Assembly (NCBI GenBank): GCA_032128395.1
Contig: JAQBGV010000060.1
Span: 1-14,549, forward strand
DNA from: JAQBGV01 sp032128395
GTDB lineage: Bacteria > Planctomycetota > UBA8108 > UBA1146
DNA: 14,549 bases
Direction of reading: 5' to 3'
Of this stretch, positions 14,334 through 14,549 are shown one piece after another; within the stretch, counting starts at the first letter, position 1; each line of letters opens with the position of its first letter. A program made the translations under genes and the position numbers. The notes beneath the pieces are model-generated. The model did no database searches and was not told the DNA's origin. It worked only from the letters and a program-made list of their open reading frames with translations.

Positions 14334-14549
14334 ATGAGCCCATCACTCGATGAGAGTCGTGACGTGATCGACCGAGTCGATCGGGAAATCCTCCGCCTCC
14401 TCTCGGAGCGGATGGAGGCCGTGAACACGATCGCGGCGTGCAAGGAGCAGAACACCCTCGCCCCGCTGAGGGACGACCAGCGGGAGCAGCAGGTGCGCGC
14501 GGCCTGGGCGGAGCAGGCCGAGAGCCTGGGACTCTCGACCTACCACGCC
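14334..14549 (+). CDS. Chorismate mutase (AroQ class), N-terminal part, cut by the window end
   Basis: The first 72 codons of a gene that runs off the window. AroQ-type chorismate mutase converts chorismate to prephenate, the branch step to Phe and Tyr. Residues line up with the E. coli mutase active site: Arg9, Arg26, Lys37, Asp47, Arg50 and Glu51, with one extra residue in the loop after Lys37. The start at 14334 has GGAGGGGG six bases upstream. An in-frame ATG at 14307 would add nine residues but has a weaker ribosome site. Whether the full protein is a lone mutase, a mutase-prephenate dehydratase (PheA) or a mutase-prephenate dehydrogenase (TyrA) cannot be seen. The Phe leader peptide upstream favours PheA. 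Expression should rise when charged tRNA-Phe is low. Confidence 0.85.
   Translation, partial: MSPSLDESRDVIDRVDREILRLLSERMEAVNTIAACKEQNTLAPLRDDQREQQVRAAWAEQAESLGLSTYHA

Overview
This is a GC-rich bacterial window. It was read by eye, so composition and helix counts are estimates. The best taxonomic hint is the C-terminal duplicated Ca-binding, dockerin-like module of the cupredoxin gene at 3127-4059: two D-x-N-x-D loops followed by an 'LFSGGP' stretch. That style is common in exported proteins of Planctomycetota. A large glycine-rich lipoprotein and a zinc-ribbon/multi-TM serine/threonine kinase fit a high-GC planctomycete or similar lineage, but there is no rRNA or other marker to prove it.

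Layout. From 217 to 8717 six genes lie on the minus strand. In transcription order they are: a coiled-coil protein (7506-8717) and a MamK-type bacterial actin (6276-7400), apparently one unit with a good promoter at 8771-8800 and a long hairpin terminator at 6219-6256; then a divergent ProC (5297-6109) and a leucine-dehydrogenase-type enzyme (4189-5256), 40 bases apart, where the second gene's ribosome site lies inside a perfect 11-bp hairpin; then a tandem cupredoxin protein (3127-4059) and a glycine-rich lipoprotein (217-2961). On the plus strand a Tat-signal TIM-barrel isomerase-like protein (8982-9851) converges on a 935-residue membrane serine/threonine kinase on the minus strand (9877-12684). 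A class I/II aminotransferase (12873-14024) runs divergently from the kinase. The window ends inside a chorismate mutase gene (from 14334).

Two points stand out. First, between the aminotransferase and the chorismate mutase there is what looks like a complete Phe attenuator: a TTGACA promoter, a 28-codon leader peptide with four Phe codons in nine residues, a protector hairpin, a possible antiterminator pairing, and an intrinsic terminator with a T tract, all in the right order and spacing. Second, a MamK-like actin is paired with a long coiled-coil protein that contains an internal repeat, with no magnetosome genes nearby. This suggests an actin filament plus an adaptor used for something other than magnetosome positioning.

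Metabolically, the ProC/LeuDH pair and the aminotransferase/chorismate mutase pair point to amino-acid metabolism. The two lower minus-strand genes encode exported proteins. The kinase is a membrane signalling protein whose input is unknown.
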